Shown here in pieces: positions 9,835 to 20,180 of a DNA stretch of 64,000 nt. Numbering within the stretch: position 1 is the stretch's first letter; the number at the start of each line of letters is the position of its first letter. A model generated the notes under the pieces. The model was not told the DNA's origin and did not search any database. It was given only the letters and a program-made list of their open reading frames with translations. A program made the translations under genes and the position numbers. The DNA is from Zygotorulaspora mrakii (lineage: Eukaryota; Ascomycota; Saccharomycetes; Saccharomycetales; Saccharomycetaceae): the NCBI RefSeq assembly GCF_013402915.1, contig NC_050722.1, positions 806,001-870,000 on the forward strand. Reading direction: 5' to 3'.

Positions 9835-11700
9835 ATGTCATTACCTTCGAATTTGAAGAACTTATATGCGGAATGGCTACAGGAGTTGATAGTTGAATTA
9901 AACCCCCGTCAGGAGCAGCTAAACTTGACCTATGAAAAGGCCAGAAGGCACCTCTTGGAAACTGAAGGGATCATCTTCTATCCCAAGGATCTTAAGAAGA
10001 TAAAAGGGATAGGCGAAACTATCATGAAAAGGCTTGAGAAAAAGCTTATGCAGCATTGTCAAGAGATTGGAGCCGAGTTTCCACAACCAAGGCCTGCTGT
10101 GGAGTCAAGCAGTTTAGGTAAAAGAACAACTACAATCCTACGATCTAAGAGTTTTAATGGAGGCTTTGATGAACCAGAGGAGCAGCAGTTACCCAAAAAA
10201 AAAAAGGTAAGCTACATCCCAAGGAAAAGATCCGGTGGTTACGGTATTCTTCTTGCTCTTTTGGAACATCGTGCAATACTGAAGGGTATTAGCCGAGACG
10301 ATGTGATCAAAACAGCTCAGAAATATTGTGACAGCAGTATGGATCCAAATTTTATGACAAAAGAGTTACGCGGTGCATGGTCGGCAATTCATTCATTAAA
10401 AAAACATGATCTAGTTCTAGAAGGTGGCAGGCCAAGAAAGTACTCTCTAACTGAAGCGGGCGTAACGATGGCGACTACGCTTAAATCAGCTGCCGACATA
10501 ACTTTTCCATTTGAGAATCAAACATCTGCGGGTCATCAATGTGAAAGTGAAACTAGTTGTGCTGACATAACCGCTGACTTCTGTGCTTTGTTTGAGTCAG
10601 ATAGCAATAAACGACGGGAAGCACTACTTGACAATGAAAGCACATCATTGATGGACATGACATTTCATAATTCTATTGTAGCAGAATCAAAAGAAGAGGA
10701 TATTCCACGAAATGATGATACAATGACCACATCTTCACCAAAGCTGACTTCAAATCGGCATAAAACTGTCAACCGGGACCACATTTTGAAAAGAAAATTT
10801 AACGGAGTGAGTTATGAACTGTGGTTGCAAGGTAGTTATGAAGTTTACCCCATTATTGACCATCGTGAAATAAAATCCCATGGAAACCGTGATTTCTTTT
10901 CAATTGCATTGGAGACGAAAGGAATAAAATGTGGCATGCGGCAACTCGCATTAGGAGATATTCTTTGGGTTGCTAAACATAAAAAAAGTGGGAGTGAGTG
11001 CATTATCAATACAATTATTGAGAGAAAAAGATTGGATGATCTTGCTTTTAGTATCCGTGATAATCGATTTATGGAACAGAAAAGTCGGTTGGATAAGTCA
11101 GGTTGCAGGAATAAATACTACCTAATTGAAGAAACAATGTCTAAGGCGCTGGAAGGCATGAACGAAGCATTAAAAACGGCACTCTGGTTGATACTTGTCT
11201 ACTATAGATTCTCAATGATAAGGACATCGAACTCTGATGAAACTGTTGATAGATTACATGCCCTTCATACTGTTATCGTTAAAGAATATTCCAAAAAAAA
11301 ACTGATAGTTATATACCCCACCAGTTTGAGGAATCAAGATGATTACCTTAAGGTTCTTGAACAGTTCCGAGACGAGTTTGAAAAATTTCCAGATATTGAG
11401 TGCTGCCATAGTTTCCAGTGCTTTCAAGAAATTTTGGGTAAAGGGGAACTGAGCACCATACGAGAGCTAACTATCCAAATATTAATGTACGTGAAAGGCG
11501 TTTCTATAGAAAAAGCAGTTGCTATACAGACGTTATTCCCCACGCTGAATCATCTCCTGGTGGCTTATCGCAATTGCCGTACTGATGAAGAAGCTAAATT
11601 GCTAATGTTTCACAAATTAGGAGAAGCCCCTGGTGCAAAAAAAATAACCAAGAGTCTATCAGAAAAGTTGGCCGGGGTATTTGGATCATTTACGTCATAA
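9835..11700 (+). CDS. MUS81: Structure-selective endonuclease subunit Mus81
   Basis: Mus81 with Mms4 cleaves 3'-flaps, replication forks and nicked Holliday junctions in the nucleus. The 621-residue protein (S. cerevisiae 632) starts MSLPSNLKNLYAEWLQEL, matching the homologue. It has an N-terminal helix-hairpin-helix segment (I-K-G-I-G-E near residues 57-62), a winged-helix region (about 130-210), and the XPF/ERCC4 nuclease domain (about 325-480). The metal-binding motif E-R-K-R-L-D-D is at residues 396-402, and I-I-D-H-R-E lies upstream near 341-346. A C-terminal helix-hairpin-helix region ends in SLSEKL. The catalytic set is complete. It follows EF-2 as YDR386W follows EFT2 and is convergent with the transporter gene. 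Confidence 0.96.
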   Translation: MSLPSNLKNLYAEWLQELIVELNPRQEQLNLTYEKARRHLLETEGIIFYPKDLKKIKGIGETIMKRLEKKLMQHCQEIGAEFPQPRPAVESSSLGKRTTTILRSKSFNGGFDEPEEQQLPKKKKVSYIPRKRSGGYGILLALLEHRAILKGISRDDVIKTAQKYCDSSMDPNFMTKELRGAWSAIHSLKKHDLVLEGGRPRKYSLTEAGVTMATTLKSAADITFPFENQTSAGHQCESETSCADITADFCALFESDSNKRREALLDNESTSLMDMTFHNSIVAESKEEDIPRNDDTMTTSSPKLTSNRHKTVNRDHILKRKFNGVSYELWLQGSYEVYPIIDHREIKSHGNRDFFSIALETKGIKCGMRQLALGDILWVAKHKKSGSECIINTIIERKRLDDLAFSIRDNRFMEQKSRLDKSGCRNKYYLIEETMSKALEGMNEALKTALWLILVYYRFSMIRTSNSDETVDRLHALHTVIVKEYSKKKLIVIYPTSLRNQDDYLKVLEQFRDEFEKFPDIECCHSFQCFQEILGKGELSTIRELTIQILMYVKGVSIEKAVAIQTLFPTLNHLLVAYRNCRTDEEAKLLMFHKLGEAPGAKKITKSLSEKLAGVFGSFTS

Positions 11701-11788
11701 ATAATACACGTTCTAACATTCTTATGCAGAATCCTCACAATAGAAATCAGATGCATCCATCACATGTTTGAAGAAAACATAACCTAAG

Positions 11789-13438
11789 TCAATGATAGTT
11801 TCTATAGACGTAATGGACGTCGATACCATTTTCAAAAACTTTGCCGATCTCCTCCAGAGAAAGTCCTTTAACTTCTGGAAAGAAAAAATATACGAATATC
11901 CAGTTGAGAACAGCAAAGAAGACAAATATCATCATTGTATGTTCATTTCCAACTCTATTCATAATTGAAAGATATGACATAGACACAATAGCATTAGTTA
12001 GCCAGTTAACACATGATATGCATCCGCTACCAAATGATCTTCTATTCAAAGGAAGCAGTTCAACAGTGCTCCACGGTATTGCCCCCATTCCTGAAGCATA
12101 GGCTGCCACAAATATTAAAAGTGATGTTATTATGAGCCTTGTATCAGTTCTTGCAAATCCAACACTACTTAGTAAAAGTCCTATAATCATAATGAAAACT
12201 GTACAAAGAAGTGTACTCCTTCTTCCGACCGAATCCACAAGTTTTAATGCAACGAATGTGAAAATGAAATTAGTAAAGGCAACTGCCATTGCGGGAATCA
12301 ATGGATTCTCGACTTTAAGGTTCGCGAAAATAATTGTAGCGTAGTACATAAATGCATTAAATCCTGTAATCTGCTGAAAAAACATCAAAACGCATCCAAC
12401 AGTTAGTGCTCTTTTTGCTCGTGGTTCCATTCTGTGAATGCGCCTACGAGTACTTCTTTGACCCGCGTTCTTTGGTAAGATGAAGACCTCCGAATTTGAA
12501 GGATCCGTAGGTGGTTCTTCTAAGAGTTGTAACGAATTTGAAGAATGGTTGTATCTAAAGAAAAAACATGAAGAACGTCGTAAAAGTGGCTCCTCCACAT
12601 CTTGATACCTCCGCATCTTATTGATATCAATAATAAGTCTTTTCAATTTCAATGCTATTTGTCGAGGTGTTGCTTTTGGATAAATAATTTTTATCGATTC
12701 ATGAGCTTTTGTCAAACTACCAAATGAAATCAGCCATCTTGGCGATTCCGGTATGAAATCCAGCAGACATATGAAGAGCAGAGCTGGAATTGCAGATAAT
12801 CCAAATAGGTACCTCCACGACTGATCTATACTTGAAAAGAAAAAGGAAATAATGTAAGAAATTAATTGTCCTCCCGTGATGGCTAATGAGTTCAGCGTAA
12901 GTATAGTTCCACGAGCGTTCGAGGGAGATATTTCACTCATGTATACTGGAACACATTGAGCAGCAATTCCAACAGCAATTCCAACAATAAATCGCCCAAA
13001 GACCAAAAATGTGAGCGTCATTGATGTCGCCATCAATAGTGCGGCTAGGACGAATACTATGCAACAATACGCTAATGTCATTTTCCTGCCATACTTGTCC
13101 GCCATCGGAATAGCCAATGCAGATCCAAAGAAGGAGCCCACACAAGTTATGGAGGTTATGATTTCTTTATCAAAATTGGTGATAACAGATCTTGATATAT
13201 CTTGCGGTTTCAAACTTAAAAGTACTCCAGAAATCACGCCCGTGTCGTAGCCAAATAGCAGCCCACCCACAGTAGCTCCTAGTAGGATGAAACATGTTCT
13301 CCAAGTGAAGGAGAAGAGTAACTGTTCGATGTCATTGGCAGTCGTCGATGTGACCTGAGACAATGTAGAGTATAAATCTGAGTAAACTTCATCAACTTCA
13401 TAAGAGGACCTTACATTAGCCTCCCGACGTTGCTCCAT
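11789..13438 (-). CDS. MFS sugar/inositol-type transporter, YDR387C-like
   Basis: This 549-residue major-facilitator protein has about twelve hydrophobic helices and sugar-porter motifs: G-Y-D-T-G-V-I-S-G in the first helix (about 64-72), D-K-Y-G-R-K between helices 2 and 3, P-E-S-P-R-W-L near the end of helix 6, and a D-x-x-G-R-R repeat in the second half. The cytosolic loop between helices 6 and 7 is long and basic. The closest match by context is S. cerevisiae YDR387C (555 residues), a plasma-membrane-type transporter of the inositol/hexose subfamily with unknown substrate; MUS81 (YDR386W) and RVS167 (YDR388W) flank it in both genomes. Substrate cannot be read from the sequence. Confidence 0.9.
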   Translation of the reverse strand: MEQRREANVRSSYEVDEVYSDLYSTLSQVTSTTANDIEQLLFSFTWRTCFILLGATVGGLLFGYDTGVISGVLLSLKPQDISRSVITNFDKEIITSITCVGSFFGSALAIPMADKYGRKMTLAYCCIVFVLAALLMATSMTLTFLVFGRFIVGIAVGIAAQCVPVYMSEISPSNARGTILTLNSLAITGGQLISYIISFFFSSIDQSWRYLFGLSAIPALLFICLLDFIPESPRWLISFGSLTKAHESIKIIYPKATPRQIALKLKRLIIDINKMRRYQDVEEPLLRRSSCFFFRYNHSSNSLQLLEEPPTDPSNSEVFILPKNAGQRSTRRRIHRMEPRAKRALTVGCVLMFFQQITGFNAFMYYATIIFANLKVENPLIPAMAVAFTNFIFTFVALKLVDSVGRRSTLLCTVFIMIIGLLLSSVGFARTDTRLIITSLLIFVAAYASGMGAIPWSTVELLPLNRRSFGSGCISCVNWLTNAIVSMSYLSIMNRVGNEHTMMIFVFFAVLNWIFVYFFFPEVKGLSLEEIGKVFENGIDVHYVYRNYH

Positions 13439-13909
13439 ATCAAAGATGTACTCTAAAATGAATATGAGAACAATTATCGAAGAAGCTGATCTCTCGCAAA
13501 GTAGTGATGAGATTCCGAAATTTCATTATTCTGACCTTCGGTTTCCATACATCTTGAGGGAACACAAATAGAAAACCCCGCTCCCAATAAAGAACATAAT
13601 TCGAAAAACGCTGTAATAGAAACTCTGCTTGTGACTTAAATTCAAAGCAGATACGGCACAGTTAATAGGATCATTAATCGTTCTAAATGGAACTATTCTT
13701 TACTGAATCACAGCGTTTATCTTGATTTGACCAGTCTCACGTGATGTCCCAGCCCTCTTTTAACTTCTCGGAAATGAACAAATAAAGGAGAAAAGTCATG
13801 CTTGACTGGAAAAGTAAATCTTAGGATTGATATAACTAAGTTAATCATCTGAATAGAGCAGTATTGGGGCATTTGAAATCGAGCTATAGGCTACTCGTAA
13901 AACTGTGGT
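13439..13909. promoter_or_regulatory. Divergent promoter region transporter / RVS167
   Basis: No gene. A perfect TCACGTGA octamer (Cbf1-type) is at 13737-13744, about 165 bp upstream of RVS167. A pair of close CCGAA / TTCGG elements is near 13514-13540. Nothing else distinctive is seen. Confidence 0.4.
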
Positions 13910-15337
13910 ATGAGTTTTAAGGGCTTTACGAGGGCTGTTGCCAGAGCACCTCAATCGTTTCGCCATAAATTCAATATGGGGGAACAGATTGAGGATCCTG
14001 TTTATGAAGATGCAGAACGTCGTTTCAAGGAGTTGGAAATAGAGGTGAAAAAGTTAAGTGATGAGTCAAAGAGATACTCAGGGGCCGTGAACGGTATGTT
14101 ATCGCATCAGATCGGTTTTGCAAAAGCAATGGAGGAAATATTCAAGCCAATAAGTGGTAAGATGAGTGATCCGAATGCAGCTGTTCCTGAAGATAATCCT
14201 GAAGGTATTGAAGCGTGTGAACAATACAAGGCAATTGTCGCGGAGCTTCAGGAAGCCTTGAAGCCAGATTTAGCTTTGATCGACGAAAAAATTATGGCAC
14301 CGTGTCAAGAACTGTTGAAGACGATTGGATACATTCGCAAAATGTCAACTAAAAGAAATCACAAAAAGCTGGATTTAGATAGACATTATAACACATATAA
14401 AAAGCAGGAAACGAAAGCCAAACCACAGCCAAAGGATGAGGAAAGATTGTATAAAGCACAAGCAGAGATGGAAGTGGCTCAACAGGAGTACGATTACTAC
14501 AACGATATGCTAAAGAACCAATTGCCTCTGTTGTTCACTCTGGAAGCGCAGTTCGTACAACCACTTTTTGTCTCATTTTATTTCATGCAGCTAAACATTT
14601 TCTACACCCTGTACAATAGATTTCAAGAGATGAAAATTCCGTATTTTGATTTGAACAGCGATATCGTAGAAACTTTCCACTTTAAGAGGGGCAACGTGGA
14701 GGAACAATGTGATTCTTTGACAATAACTAACTTCAAAGTAGGTTATTCCAAAGCAAAGTTGGAAATGACAAGAAAGAAATATGGTGCTGGCGGAGCGCCA
14801 GGTATGCAATCTCCTACTTCTCCAGGTACACCAGGCGCGCCCTCGGGTTACGATCCAGTTACGGGACAACCTATTTACCAAAGTAGCCAACCGGGCTACG
14901 GTAGTCCTGCAGCCGCAGGATATGCTGGGTCTCCGGCAGGCTACGCCGGTGCTGTCCCAGGGTATGCTGGTGCTGCAGTCACTAGTCCAGGGGCCTACGG
15001 TGCTCAATCTCCACAGCCTGCCGGTTATGGGGCAACGATGACACCAACGGCGTATCCCGGCTCTTTCCAATCACCAGATGCCGCTGCAGCTCCACCAGCA
15101 TACACTACTGGCGTGCCAATGCAGACACCTGTGCAACCACAACCTACTCCAGCTGTAGAAACCGTAACAGCCTTGTACGACTATCAGGCTCAAGCAGCAG
15201 GCGACTTATCCTTCCCTGCTGGTGCTGTCATTGAAGTTGTCCAACGTACGGCGGACCCTAATGAGTGGTGGACAGGAAGATACAATGGCCAAGAAGGTGT
15301 ATTCCCTGGCAACTATGTTCAAGTGCACAAGCAATGA
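13910..15337 (+). CDS. RVS167: Amphiphysin-like BAR/SH3 protein Rvs167
   Basis: Rvs167 forms a banana-shaped heterodimer with Rvs161 that tubulates and scissions endocytic vesicles at actin patches. The 475-residue protein (S. cerevisiae 482) has an N-terminal BAR domain (about 1-260), a linker very rich in Gly, Pro, Ala and Tyr (about 290-400, with repeated Y-A-G and Y-G-x units), and a C-terminal SH3 domain (about 415-475) with the A-L-Y-D-Y motif, E-W-W-T-G and G-x-F-P-G-N-Y-V. The start [20 protein letters not shown] matches the homologue and includes the amphipathic N-terminal helix. Neighbours reproduce YDR387-389. Confidence 0.97.
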   Translation: MSFKGFTRAVARAPQSFRHKFNMGEQIEDPVYEDAERRFKELEIEVKKLSDESKRYSGAVNGMLSHQIGFAKAMEEIFKPISGKMSDPNAAVPEDNPEGIEACEQYKAIVAELQEALKPDLALIDEKIMAPCQELLKTIGYIRKMSTKRNHKKLDLDRHYNTYKKQETKAKPQPKDEERLYKAQAEMEVAQQEYDYYNDMLKNQLPLLFTLEAQFVQPLFVSFYFMQLNIFYTLYNRFQEMKIPYFDLNSDIVETFHFKRGNVEEQCDSLTITNFKVGYSKAKLEMTRKKYGAGGAPGMQSPTSPGTPGAPSGYDPVTGQPIYQSSQPGYGSPAAAGYAGSPAGYAGAVPGYAGAAVTSPGAYGAQSPQPAGYGATMTPTAYPGSFQSPDAAAAPPAYTTGVPMQTPVQPQPTPAVETVTALYDYQAQAAGDLSFPAGAVIEVVQRTADPNEWWTGRYNGQEGVFPGNYVQVHKQ

Positions 15338-16105
15338 ACCATTTCAATATGTTATTCTTATTCATAGTTTTTCGTATTACTTCTCCTAATTAGGCTTTGT
15401 ACTCAATTTATTTCCCAAATGGACATAATCGTGTGGACTAAAAGGGAACGGAATGGTGACCAGGCTCCATTTTGGGATATAGTAAAGCAATGGCAACCGT
15501 CATCAAATACGATATAAAATTAAAATTAGAATTCCAAGTTATAATTACTATCAAAAGAGCCTGGCGACTACGTTCCTAGTTGCACAAGAAGTGATATCTA
15601 GCGGAATATTAGACTCAATTCACAGGAATCCACTATTTTAAACAGCCAGTGGTTTTATAAGCAGACATTTCCTCTCTCTCATAAGATTTTCTCGAGAGCA
15701 GAGTTATTTTTAGGTTCGTAAAGATTGTGATTTACGTGTACCCGTTGAGAGGAGAAACCAGTCATCGCGGAGTTCGCCAGGGAAATAAAATCAGAGAAGT
15801 TAGATTGGCATACTAGTCTCAGCCGTTATAGTTTACAGTGACTCAGAAAGTAGGACGGGTTCTGGATTCCAAAAGTTTAGCTTCTATACAACGTTGTGTC
15901 TTCTCTTTCCAAATTCGTGTACAAAAATACAACGACCTGAGAAACAAAGTTCCATTAATCTGGCATCACGCATACTGACCGTTTTTGAACAGACCAGCCG
16001 CAGTGATTCTATTTTGGGATAATAAAAATAAGGTTTGAGATATCAATTATATCTGGTTCCATTCTATTTGGTCTGAGTTCCTTTTCTTGATATAAGTCTG
16101 CTTCA
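15338..16105. promoter_or_regulatory. Intergenic region RVS167 / SAC7
   Basis: About 770 bp between two co-oriented genes, holding the RVS167 3' end and the SAC7 promoter. I see no tRNA, no reading frame with recognisable homology and no LTR similarity. AT-rich TATA-like sequence occurs at 16019-16032 and 16048-16052. Confidence 0.35.
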
Positions 16106-18091
16106 ATGACAAACAGTAATCCTATCGTTACAGTATCACCAGCGAAATCGCCAATATCAGCGCTTTGGAAACAGTGGAGCAACAATCCTAAAAGCGCTTC
16201 AAGTGAATCGCTAGGGCTTCCGTCGATTAATCAAAGCAAAGCCGGATCAGATTCAAAAAAATCGGTATACTCAGACGTCAACTCGCAAGCATTGAGCAAA
16301 AATACCATGAGTGCACTGTCATCGTCACCCCAACCATCGGATGATTACAAAAACTATCGAGATAATTTTTTATCGAATCGACATGGCTTTACTGGAAGAG
16401 TTTTTGGAGTATCATTGTCTGAGTCCTTAAGCATAGCTAGTGCCGAGGTTATTGTTCAAAGTGAATTGGTAAGCTTTGGAAGAATACCCGTTGTGGTTGC
16501 TAAATGTGGGGCATATTTGAAAAAGTACGGCCTTGAGACTTCGGGTATATTTCGAATTGCAGGAAACAGTAAACGTGTCAAGGAATTACAGTATATATTC
16601 TCGTCTCCCCCAGATTATGGAGCAAAATTTTCTAGTTGGGACTCGTATACAGTACACGATGTCGCATCATTATTGAGAAGATACTTGAATAATTTAAAAG
16701 AGCCTTTGATTCCTTTAGATCTTTACGAAGACTTTAGGAAACCTTTGAAGGATAAACCTCGGATAATAAAATATATGACAAGTCAGCCCGTGATGAATCC
16801 AGGTCAATCGGGAAACAACGCAAATACAATTAAGAGTAACAAAGATGCACAGCAGGCAGTTGTTCCCGTAGATGACAGAGAAAATGATGGTGACGAGGAA
16901 CTAGAAGATGATAGTAAAACTTTGGCTGAAGAAGAAAACAAGAAGAAACAGCGTCACAAGAAAAGGCTAATACGGGATATCAGAGCGGCGATTAAGGATT
17001 ACGAAACACTTTTCATCTCAATTTCCAATGATGCTAAACAATTAACGATCTATTTGTTAGATCTGCTAAGTTTATTTTCAAGACAATCGCAGTTCAATTT
17101 AATGTCTGCTAGAAATCTGGCTGCCATTTTTCAACCTTCAATACTTTCACATCCACAACATGACATGGATCCAAGGGAATATGAGCTGTCCAGGGTTGTA
17201 ACAGAGTTTCTAATTGAATACTCCTACAAACTATTACCTCATCTCCTAAAATTGGCGAAGTCAGAACAAGAAATAGCGAAAATCGAGTCACAGAAGAAGT
17301 CTAAAACATCTGCTAAGGAAGAGCAGTTAAAAGAACGGGTAAATGCCGACGTAGTAAAAACTGCGAAAGTTGTAATCGCAAATGAGGAAAAGGAAGAGTT
17401 GACGACTGCCATACCGTCTTCAAAACCGATCAATATCTTACCTCCTAAAAAAATTGATATTAGTCAAGCGACTGGTATCAGTTTTTCTGCGGACAAAAAA
17501 TATGAGATGTCCCCAAAGAAACAACAGCTGCAACTGCCGAGACATGGAAGGCCACATTCGAAATCTTTTGGCTCTGTTGTGACACCGCCTGATGTGATTG
17601 CGAGCAGCAAACGGAGATCTAAGTTGTTTCCTTGGCTACATAAACCGGGCATATTAAGCGATAACGGTGGAGACCTAACAGCAACCGAAGAAGAAGGTGA
17701 GGAAGGATATTTCGATGAAAGAGAAAGTGATGGCTTTGCACAATCTCCTGGAAGTTCGTTCTCCAACTCGGCGCCAAGACAGGTTTACCTGCCAATACCG
17801 AATATGGATCGTAGCTTAAGTTGGAACAGCATCACATCTCCTAGTCGTCGACCTATGTCTACGATCTTCAGTGGCAGTAGAAACAACTCAGTTGAAGCCT
17901 TCGAGGGGTTATCATCTGCAAGAAGAGCAAGAAGCTCGTCGGGCAACGAGCAGTCTAATCTGGGAACATCCTCAAACCCAATGGCCGATGGCCAAGAGGA
18001 ATCGACGGAAGAACGCCATTCGAGATCCCGCAGAAGCGAATCTTGGTTTAGGAGGCTTAGAAGTCGCTCAAGATCTAAGACACGTTCCTAG
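16106..18091 (+). CDS. SAC7: Rho1 GTPase-activating protein (Sac7/Bag7 type)
   Basis: Sac7 stimulates GTP hydrolysis by Rho1, damping cell-wall integrity and actin signalling. The 661-residue protein opens with a Ser-rich region containing W-K-Q-W-S-N-N-P-K-S. The RhoGAP domain begins near residue 110 (G-R-V-F-G-V-S-L) and carries the arginine finger in G-I-F-R-I-A-G, Arg150. It continues past an acidic insertion (about 230-285) to I-F-Q-P-S-I-L-S-H-P near 350-360. The C-terminal third is disordered and Ser/Arg-rich, ending in an RS-like tail. S. cerevisiae has two descendants, SAC7 (YDR389W) and BAG7 (YOR134W); this single gene fits their common ancestor, flanked by RVS167 and UBA2. Length is closer to Sac7 (654) than to Bag7. 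Confidence 0.94.
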   Translation: MTNSNPIVTVSPAKSPISALWKQWSNNPKSASSESLGLPSINQSKAGSDSKKSVYSDVNSQALSKNTMSALSSSPQPSDDYKNYRDNFLSNRHGFTGRVFGVSLSESLSIASAEVIVQSELVSFGRIPVVVAKCGAYLKKYGLETSGIFRIAGNSKRVKELQYIFSSPPDYGAKFSSWDSYTVHDVASLLRRYLNNLKEPLIPLDLYEDFRKPLKDKPRIIKYMTSQPVMNPGQSGNNANTIKSNKDAQQAVVPVDDRENDGDEELEDDSKTLAEEENKKKQRHKKRLIRDIRAAIKDYETLFISISNDAKQLTIYLLDLLSLFSRQSQFNLMSARNLAAIFQPSILSHPQHDMDPREYELSRVVTEFLIEYSYKLLPHLLKLAKSEQEIAKIESQKKSKTSAKEEQLKERVNADVVKTAKVVIANEEKEELTTAIPSSKPINILPPKKIDISQATGISFSADKKYEMSPKKQQLQLPRHGRPHSKSFGSVVTPPDVIASSKRRSKLFPWLHKPGILSDNGGDLTATEEEGEEGYFDERESDGFAQSPGSSFSNSAPRQVYLPIPNMDRSLSWNSITSPSRRPMSTIFSGSRNNSVEAFEGLSSARRARSSSGNEQSNLGTSSNPMADGQEESTEERHSRSRRSESWFRRLRSRSRSKTRS

Positions 18092-18278
18092 CCTTCGTGA
18101 AACCTTTTTTGTGGGGCTAACTTTTTCATAATTGTTCTTTTATAGGGAGTTCATAGTGTATTATTATAGGGGTTGTCTTTTCATTTTATTTCTATATCAG
18201 AGCTTCTAATTACTGATTTCCCTACTTGACTACTTATCATCATATTTGCGGTAGAGAAAATTGATTACTGGAAAACAT

Positions 18279-20180
18279 CTAATCGAGTTCGATAACATTG
18301 TCTTCAGCGGGGGGTTCGCTAATCTTGTTTTTCTTTCTGATCTCCTCTGTTACTTCATCAGCTGATTCTTCTGGTAATGGACGCTTTAGGCGCTTGTTTT
18401 CCGGAGCAGTTTCTTCGTCTTCATCAAGTATTATAGTTTGGTCTTCCTTTGACTTGTCCTGAGGTTCTCGTAGATCTTGCTCACTTGTTTCATCATGGAG
18501 ACTTCTCCTAGCTGTAATGTAGGACGACTCGATTTGTGGCAATAATATTTCGTTTTCCAAAGGACCAGAGGCAATTTCAAAATAGAATTCAATGGGCTTT
18601 TTGAATTTCAGATCTGTTCCATCGCCCTCTTCATCTGAAAATAACAAAACAGACCCCTCGCCTAAGCTGAGATCCGTAAGTTTTTTGCCTTCAAGATCAT
18701 CAAAATCAAAATCATAGAGAAGTCTGTTATCACTTGTATCAAGAATGGAGACTTCTTCCGGAAAAATGTACTTTTCGCGAAGTAGATTAGTCAATTGATA
18801 TAGTGAGATTGTTGATAACCCCATTTCGGTAATTTGAATAATGCCACGATTTACTCTCGAGCTTACTGGACAATATGGATTAGATGGAGCTAATTTTGGA
18901 TTAGATATATATCGGTCTTGAGAGAGATTACTTGCTTTAGCCGTGAAAGCCATATTGAGATCAGTAGCGCTTTTTGTGGCGGCGTAACACAACAAATTGA
19001 GCACCCTCAAAGATGTTAAAGTCGACAAACCTGCTATTATAGCATTTGTAGTGGCAATTGCTGGAATAATATTTCCAGCTATTTGTTTGATATCAAATAG
19101 CGTTTTCATCGGGATGTTGAAGATAAATGATCTGATATTTGCTGCTGTTGCCACAAACTCTAAAGTATCTTTATCATCTTTATGGAATTCGATATCAATT
19201 TTTTCTTTCTTTAACCTGAGCATTAGCGACTTGATGCTTTGAATAAATTTATTGACCTGCTCTTCAATTGTCCACAAGGAGTTTTCATTAAGATGCGCAC
19301 CTGAATTGTTATGTAGCGCTTTTTCGATTATCAATATACTTAATGGAACTGGTTTAGTTCTCGTTTTCCAGAGGTTTTCAATTTGTAGTAGCTTTTCAAT
19401 ATCATCTACAAATAACTTTTTTAAAATTTGTTCTATTCTGGATTCATCCTGTGCTGTAATGATATTTTTTAATGCACTTAGCTCGCCTGTTTCTTGTTTG
19501 ATTCGCTCAATTTCCGCCTGATCATCCGTACCCCAATCATTGCCATTGTCATTCTCAGAATCGTTATCAAAAGTGAACAGTTGGCCAAATAAAAAATTCT
19601 TGGCCCATGCGATGCAATGTATAGATTGTGAAGGTGTTGATCTTATGGTACACACAGGAAAAGTTTTTTGAGTTTCTTTTTTAGTGCAATCAAAACATTC
19701 TGTTTTGCCTGGAATTATTGGCTGAATGTAACCATCGAACCCCGATGTACCAGATTCAATTAGCGGAGTCGATAAGAACTGGGACATCTTATTTACGTAG
19801 CGTCTTGCGGCTAAATTATCCAGCCCATTGAAAATGATATCAAATTGTTTAAACCAGTTTAACGGAAATTGTGCATTGTCCATAACGTTCCCTTGATATG
19901 GTACTAATTTTGAGTTGTTAAAATATTGAACCGCGTTCACAGCAACAGTCGATTTTGGCCTTTTAATATCACGTTGTCTAAAAAGAAATTGTCTGTTCAG
20001 GTTGGACAAATCGATAGTGTCCAAATCAACAATGTGTATCTCACCAAATTCCATCAATATACAGTCTTTCAGGAGCTCGCAGCCTATACCACCAGCACCG
20101 ACTATGAGACATTTAAATGACCTTAACTTTTCATAGTTAGATTTTCCAACAATCTTGATTAGATTCGATTCTCTGGCCAT
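18279..20180 (-). CDS. UBA2: SUMO-activating enzyme E1 subunit Uba2
   Basis: Uba2 with Aos1 activates SUMO (Smt3) by adenylation and thioester transfer in the nucleus. With the ATG at 20180 (MARESNLIKIVG, matching the yeast homologue) it has 633 residues; S. cerevisiae has 636. The nucleotide-binding loop G-A-G-G-I-G is at about residues 28-33 and the catalytic cysteine is Cys177 in V-C-T-I-R-S-T-P (codon 19650-19652). A ubiquitin-fold domain and an acidic tail with a short basic cluster end in N-V-I-E-L-D. One oddity: the first zinc pair E-C-F-D-C is intact, but the second pair, C-P-V-C in the family, reads C-P-V-S here. The frame is open upstream of 20180 but has no ATG. Confidence 0.96.
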   Translation of the reverse strand: MARESNLIKIVGKSNYEKLRSFKCLIVGAGGIGCELLKDCILMEFGEIHIVDLDTIDLSNLNRQFLFRQRDIKRPKSTVAVNAVQYFNNSKLVPYQGNVMDNAQFPLNWFKQFDIIFNGLDNLAARRYVNKMSQFLSTPLIESGTSGFDGYIQPIIPGKTECFDCTKKETQKTFPVCTIRSTPSQSIHCIAWAKNFLFGQLFTFDNDSENDNGNDWGTDDQAEIERIKQETGELSALKNIITAQDESRIEQILKKLFVDDIEKLLQIENLWKTRTKPVPLSILIIEKALHNNSGAHLNENSLWTIEEQVNKFIQSIKSLMLRLKKEKIDIEFHKDDKDTLEFVATAANIRSFIFNIPMKTLFDIKQIAGNIIPAIATTNAIIAGLSTLTSLRVLNLLCYAATKSATDLNMAFTAKASNLSQDRYISNPKLAPSNPYCPVSSRVNRGIIQITEMGLSTISLYQLTNLLREKYIFPEEVSILDTSDNRLLYDFDFDDLEGKKLTDLSLGEGSVLLFSDEEGDGTDLKFKKPIEFYFEIASGPLENEILLPQIESSYITARRSLHDETSEQDLREPQDKSKEDQTIILDEDEETAPENKRLKRPLPEESADEVTEEIRKKNKISEPPAEDNVIELD

